Origin: UBA4572 sp049965515
Lineage (GTDB): Bacteria; Nitrospirota; Leptospirillia; Leptospirillales; Leptospirillaceae
Length of the DNA: 9,527 bases
Reading direction: 5' to 3'
NCBI GenBank assembly: GCA_049965515.1
Contig: JBMFWG010000058.1
Span: 1-9,527, forward strand
Below the pieces are notes generated by a model that saw only the letters and a list, made by a program, of their open reading frames with translations, made no database searches and was not told where the DNA came from. Shown here one piece after another: positions 7,028 to 9,527 of the stretch (positions within the stretch are counted from its first letter, which is position 1; each line of letters opens with the position of its first letter). Both the position numbers and the translations under genes were made by a program.

Positions 7028-8121
7028 CCGGGCCCGGCTTCGGAGACGGAGGCCTCGGAGAAGGTGGCCATCCGGTTATAGAGCTCCACCGCCGACACGA
7101 CCAGCGGGTAAGCCACCGCGGCGCCCGACCCCTCTCCCAGGCGAAGATCAAGGGCCAGGAGGGGAGAGAGCCCCAGATGCTCCAGGAGATGCCGGTGGCC
7201 GGGCTCCTGACTCATATGGCTGGCAAGGAGCCAGGGGCGGACTCCCGGAATAAGCTCGACGGCCAGTAAGGCCGCCGCCGTCGTGATAAAGCCGTCGAGG
7301 ATCACGGGGATGCGACGGACGGCTCCCCCGAGAATAAATCCGGTCAAAGCGGCAATCTCGAAGCCGCCGACGGCACACATCCAGTCGAGAGGGGAAGAGA
7401 GAAGAGGGCGATAGATGGCAAGCGACTCCTCTACCACCCGGATCTTTTTCCGTCGTCCCTCAGGAGAAAGACCGGTTCCCAAGCCGGCAAGCTCCTCGGG
7501 CGGCCGCCGGAGCAGCGCCGCGGCCAAGGCCGTGGAGGAGGTCGTGTTTCCGATCCCCATCTCGCCGGTGAGAAGGAGCGTGGCGCCCGCTTCGGCAGAA
7601 CGTTCCGCCATCTCCATCCCGACCTCAAGGGCCCGGATCCCCTCCCGGGGAAGCATCGCCGGCTCCCGGCGAAAATTCTTTGTCCCCCGGGCCACCTTCC
7701 GATGGATCAACCCATCAACCCCCGAGAGATCGCCGTCCACCCCCACGTCGACAATGGAGAGGGAGAATCCGTGGGTCCGGGCGAGAACGCTGATCGCCGC
7801 CCCTCCCCGAAGGTAGTTGAGAACCATCTCCCGGGTCACCGAGGAGGGATAGGCCGAGACTCCCTCGGCCGTTATCCCATGATCTCCGGCAAAGACCACG
7901 CATGCCCCCTTGGGAGCGGGAGGGCGATCGGAGGCATGCAGGCGCGCATACCAGAACGCCACATCCTCAAGACGGCCGAGACTCCCCAGAGGTTTTGTCA
8001 GGTGGTCGAGACGATCCCTGATAGCGGCGTCGAATCCCGGATCGATGGACCCTACCCTCCGGGACCATTCGTCAAGGGGAGGATGAAGCGGAAATGGAGG
8101 ATCTGGAAGCAAGGCATTCAT
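7024..8121 (-). CDS. cobT: Nicotinate-nucleotide:dimethylbenzimidazole phosphoribosyltransferase
   Basis: Activates the lower-ligand base: transfers phosphoribose from nicotinate mononucleotide to dimethylbenzimidazole, forming alpha-ribazole phosphate for CobS. The protein is 365 aa, usual length. Motifs: LTKPLGSLGRLED (41-53), FAGDHGITAEGVSAYP (77-92), GEMGIGNTTSSTAL (186-199), DWMCAVGGFEIAALTG (246-261), DGFITTAAALLA (276-287), SHMSQEPGHRHLL (301-313) and LRLGEGSGAA (327-336), where E330 corresponds to the known catalytic Glu. The ATG start has AAGGAG nine bases upstream. The gene is separated from cobU by 153 nt holding hairpin candidates and overlaps cobS by four bases. No base-synthesis gene (bluB or bza) is in the window, so where the lower ligand comes from is not shown. 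Confidence 0.97.
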   Translation of the reverse strand: MNALLPDPPFPLHPPLDEWSRRVGSIDPGFDAAIRDRLDHLTKPLGSLGRLEDVAFWYARLHASDRPPAPKGACVVFAGDHGITAEGVSAYPSSVTREMVLNYLRGGAAISVLARTHGFSLSIVDVGVDGDLSGVDGLIHRKVARGTKNFRREPAMLPREGIRALEVGMEMAERSAEAGATLLLTGEMGIGNTTSSTALAAALLRRPPEELAGLGTGLSPEGRRKKIRVVEESLAIYRPLLSSPLDWMCAVGGFEIAALTGFILGGAVRRIPVILDGFITTAAALLAVELIPGVRPWLLASHMSQEPGHRHLLEHLGLSPLLALDLRLGEGSGAAVAYPLVVSAVELYNRMATFSEASVSEAGPG

Positions 8122-8144
8122 CGGAATTGGCTCCTTGGGACATC

Positions 8145-8194
8145 AAAAATGGGTGACAAGGCTTGAGCCTCATCCTCTGTTCATAGGGTTCACC
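8145..8194 (-). promoter_or_regulatory. Candidate structured leader/attenuator just upstream of cobT
   Basis: On the minus strand GGTGA (8194-8190) can pair with TCACC (8156-8152), enclosing a small AGGC-TCAA-GCCT hairpin (about 8170-8159) and a possible 3-bp CCT/AGG helix. Five T follow at 8149-8145, directly before the cobT ribosome site. This has the shape of a leader ending in a terminator-like element, but the closing helix is only 5 bp and I see no match to a known riboswitch core. Confidence 0.3.
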
Positions 8195-8203
8195 GGAGAA
8201 ACG

Positions 8204-8223
8204 AAAAGGCCCAGGGCCCCTGG
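8204..8223 (-). terminator. Intrinsic terminator candidate after cobU
   Basis: A G/C-only palindrome, CCAGGGGCCCTGG (8223-8211), folds into a 5-bp stem with a 3-base loop and is followed by GCCTTTTCG with four T at 8207-8204. It lies 52 bases past the cobU stop. If active, cobTS would need its own promoter, for which I found no convincing boxes; it may work as a partial terminator or attenuator. Confidence 0.4.
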
Positions 8224-8275
8224 CAATGATCGGGCAAACAGTCCGGAAATCACCCTCCACACGAGGGGGTATGTC

Positions 8276-8797
8276 TCATCGGATTCTCAAGGGACATCCG
8301 GCCATCACGGCATAGACCGACCCGGCCTCCCGGGCCAGACGCTGGTTCCAAAGCCCCAGACGATCGGCGAAGAGGCGCGCGGAACGATCCATGGAAACGC
8401 CTCCCCACCCCACCTCCTCGCTGACCACCACCACCGGACCCGACCGGGCGGCAAAAAGGTCCGACAGGCGGTCCATCCATCCTGTCATGTCAGGCTCGGA
8501 GAGAGTCTCAAGGACGCAAAAGCCCAGGCTGTCAAGAAGAACAGGCATCCGGGCCCATTTCCCCTCCCCAAGAAGATCTCCCGAGGCCATCCCTTCACCA
8601 AGTCCAGCCTCCAGGGTGAGAACCCCCGTTGGCCGTTCCTTCCGATGAAGGGCGATTCGTTCTTCCATTTCGGAATCGAGGGCCTTTCCTGTGGCCCAGT
8701 AGAGCCAGTCGTCGCCGAACCGGTGGAAAAAGAGGCTCATGGCAAAGGCCGTCTTTCCGGAGCGAATTCCTCCGGTCACAAGGACAAGGTCTCTCAT
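8276..8797 (-). CDS. cobU: Adenosylcobinamide kinase / adenosylcobinamide-phosphate guanylyltransferase
   Basis: Phosphorylates adenosylcobinamide and then attaches GMP to give adenosylcobinamide-GDP, the CobS substrate. The protein is 173 aa, normal for the family. P-loop GGIRSGKT (9-16). The segment YWATGKALDSEMEERIALHRKERP (33-56, shown in parts: WATGKALDSEM, ERIALHRKERP) matches the family; H51 fits the guanylylated His. VLLDSLG (86-92), VVVVSEEVGWG (122-132), LFADRLGLWNQRLA (142-155) and MAGCPLRI (165-172) complete the signature. Departures from the usual pattern: EEVG instead of NEVG, and no Trp after the RP of the HR..RP motif. The ATG directly follows the methyltransferase TAG with no gap and no clear ribosome site, so translation probably depends on reinitiation. 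Confidence 0.93.
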   Translation of the reverse strand: MRDLVLVTGGIRSGKTAFAMSLFFHRFGDDWLYWATGKALDSEMEERIALHRKERPTGVLTLEAGLGEGMASGDLLGEGKWARMPVLLDSLGFCVLETLSEPDMTGWMDRLSDLFAARSGPVVVVSEEVGWGGVSMDRSARLFADRLGLWNQRLAREAGSVYAVMAGCPLRIR

Positions 8798-9394
8798 CTA
8801 GAAAGGCCGGCGACGAAGTCGGGCGAGGATCTCCTCTCCTTTTCGGGACTCCACCGAAAGGGGGGTCACAGCAAATTGAAGAAAGTCGAAATGGGCCCGA
8901 AAGAGATCCCGAACCTCGTCCGAGGTGGTCGTCCAGGGAGGCCCCCCCTCCCGGCCGTGAATATAGAAGAGCCCCACAAGCTCCCCTCCCGGCCGAACCA
9001 TCCGGGCGGCCATCTTTACATAGTCCTGTCGCCGGTCGGGATCAATGGCGCAAAAGCAGGTTTGCTCCAGAAGATAATCGAACCGGCCGTGAATCTCGGG
9101 AGAAAGGCGGAAGAGATCCTCTTCCACATAATTGACCCGGACACCATGTTTTTGGGCCAGGGCCCGTCCTTCAGCCACGGCCTCCGGAGCAAAGTCCACA
9201 CAGGTGACCACGAACCCCAGCCCGGCCAGGTAGAGGGCTTCCCATCCCCGGCCGGCTCCCGGGATCAGAATCGTTGAATAAGGGACAAGGGAACGGGACT
9301 CCACAAGATGGACGAAGGGAGGAGAAACCTGCCCCAGATCCCATCCGGTATTTTTTTCCAGGTAGCGGCCATTCCAGAAATTCATGTCAGGCAT
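8798..9394 (-). CDS. TPMT-family SAM-dependent methyltransferase
   Basis: Predicted to methylate a thiol- or chalcogen-type acceptor with S-adenosylmethionine in the cytosol; bacterial relatives act on thiopurines or on selenium/tellurium compounds. I chose the ATG at 9394 (198 aa): AAGGAG lies nine bases upstream and the family's FWNGRYLEKNTGWDLG motif then starts at residue 6. The frame stays open to a TTG at 9490, but that would run into the transposon end. Features: TGWDLGQVSPPF (16-27), SAM motif I LIPGAGRGWEALYL (43-56), acidic residue after strand 2 at D67 (VDFAPEA), EEDLF (91-95), EQTCFCAIDPDRRQDYV (110-126), PGGELVGLFY (135-144) and GGPPWTTTSDEV (150-161), close to the TPMT pattern. 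It abuts cobU (TAG then ATG). Substrate here is unknown; a cobalamin role is only suggested by position. Confidence 0.88.
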   Translation of the reverse strand: MPDMNFWNGRYLEKNTGWDLGQVSPPFVHLVESRSLVPYSTILIPGAGRGWEALYLAGLGFVVTCVDFAPEAVAEGRALAQKHGVRVNYVEEDLFRLSPEIHGRFDYLLEQTCFCAIDPDRRQDYVKMAARMVRPGGELVGLFYIHGREGGPPWTTTSDEVRDLFRAHFDFLQFAVTPLSVESRKGEEILARLRRRPF

Positions 9395-9403
9395 AACAAC
9401 ACT

Positions 9404-9409
9404 CTCCTT
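9404..9409 (-). promoter_or_regulatory. Ribosome binding site fixing the methyltransferase start
   Basis: AAGGAG on the minus strand, nine bases before the ATG at 9394. It supports this start over upstream in-frame Met/Leu codons (9490, 9457, 9448, 9415), most of which lie in or at the edge of the transposon end. Confidence 0.65.
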
Positions 9410-9433
9410 CGTCATGACAAATAGCCCATTGTC

Positions 9434-9527
9434 GATCCTTTTTCCCATTCTTGACATCCTCCCCTTCCTCTCGCTTCGCAAGCCTTGCAAGCGGAAAGGA
9501 AGGGGATTCCGACGGCGGACTAAGCCG
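9434..9527 (-). ncRNA. Possible 3' part of a TnpB omega-RNA with its guide, partial
   Basis: In tnpB elements the guide RNA scaffold covers the 3' end of tnpB and the right end of the element, and its guide is the roughly 16-20 nt of flanking DNA. Here the scaffold portion would be 9450-9527 and the guide would begin at 9449 on the minus strand (AATGGGAAAAAGGATC, 9449-9434). This follows from family knowledge; whether an intact tnpB exists next to it is not visible, so expression and activity are unknown. Confidence 0.35.
9450..9527 (-). mobile_element. Right end of an IS200/IS605-type (tnpB) insertion element, partial
   Basis: Reading the minus strand, a TAG (9522-9520) is followed by GTCCGCCGTCGGAATCCCC, a long hairpin, then GGATGTCAAG ending near 9450. 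From memory this arrangement (stop codon, GTCCGCCGT, CCCC...GGGG hairpin, GGATGTCAA) is characteristic of the right ends of tnpB-carrying IS200/IS605 elements. The hairpin has nested perfect stems: 9461-9469 with 9497-9505 (9 bp), 9472-9476 with 9489-9493 (5 bp), and 9478-9481 with 9485-9488 (4 bp). The usual loop is only a few bases, so the extended top is a variant. The orientation places the element body, and any tnpB, beyond the window's right edge. The exact boundary is inferred. Confidence 0.6.

Noticed and set aside
8122..8275. Known cobalamin riboswitch upstream of cobT
   Set aside because: No B12-box-like AGCCAGGAGACCTGCC segment nor the usual core could be found on the minus strand, and the gap is shorter than a full class-I aptamer plus platform.
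8135..9277. 380-aa plus-strand ORF over cobU and the methyltransferase
   Set aside because: Antisense shadow; both minus-strand genes have full family motifs while this frame has none.
8798..9490. 230-aa version of the methyltransferase starting at TTG 9490
   Set aside because: The extra residues are encoded by the transposon end and its hairpin; the ATG at 9394 has a good ribosome site and fits the family's N-terminus.

Overview
The window is a G+C-rich bacterial chromosomal segment in which every convincing gene lies on the minus strand, so transcription runs from right to left. Gene content (heavy-metal RND efflux, late cobalamin synthesis, an acetyl-CoA carboxylase subunit, a TPMT-like methyltransferase) and protein style suggest a metal-exposed Gram-negative such as an acidophilic Leptospirillum (Nitrospirota). 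That assignment is an impression from the sequence and has not been tested.

Layout in the direction of transcription. (1) 9450-9527: what looks like the right end of an IS200/IS605-type (tnpB) element, with a long nested hairpin. The transposase gene would lie beyond the window edge. (2) 8798-9394: TPMT-family methyltransferase. Its stop codon directly abuts the start of (3) cobU, 8276-8797. (4) 8122-8275: a 154-nt gap with two hairpin/T-run candidates. (5) cobT, 7024-8121, overlapping (6) cobS, 6209-7027, by four bases. CobU, CobT and CobS together form the nucleotide-loop assembly branch of cobalamin synthesis. (7) 6023-6208: an intergenic region with a clear sigma-70-type promoter (perfect TTGACA) driving (8) accA, 5171-6022. 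(9) 5035-5170: an intergenic region with a weak terminator candidate and a promoter whose -10 box lies inside a 7-bp-arm inverted repeat. (10) A tightly packed metal-export operon: a histidine-rich NicO/TauE-like permease (4165-5034), an RND periplasmic adaptor (3074-4168, ATGA overlap) and a CusA/CzcA-family RND pump (1-3073, start directly abutting the adaptor's stop; only the extreme C-terminus is cut off). No outer-membrane channel gene is visible.

Functional reading: the RND pump and adaptor would export a transition metal across the envelope, and the His-rich inner-membrane permease may handle the same metal. The pump has a CusA-like transmembrane-4 motif but CzcA-like porter residues, and the adaptor lacks a Met-rich N-terminus, so the metal cannot be assigned confidently. 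The cob genes would finish cobalamin from cobinamide. The least ordinary parts are the transposon end with its possible omega-RNA guide just upstream of the methyltransferase-cob cluster, the operator-like dyad before the metal operon, and the structured leader before cobT. No tRNA, rRNA, CRISPR array or recognisable cobalamin riboswitch was seen.
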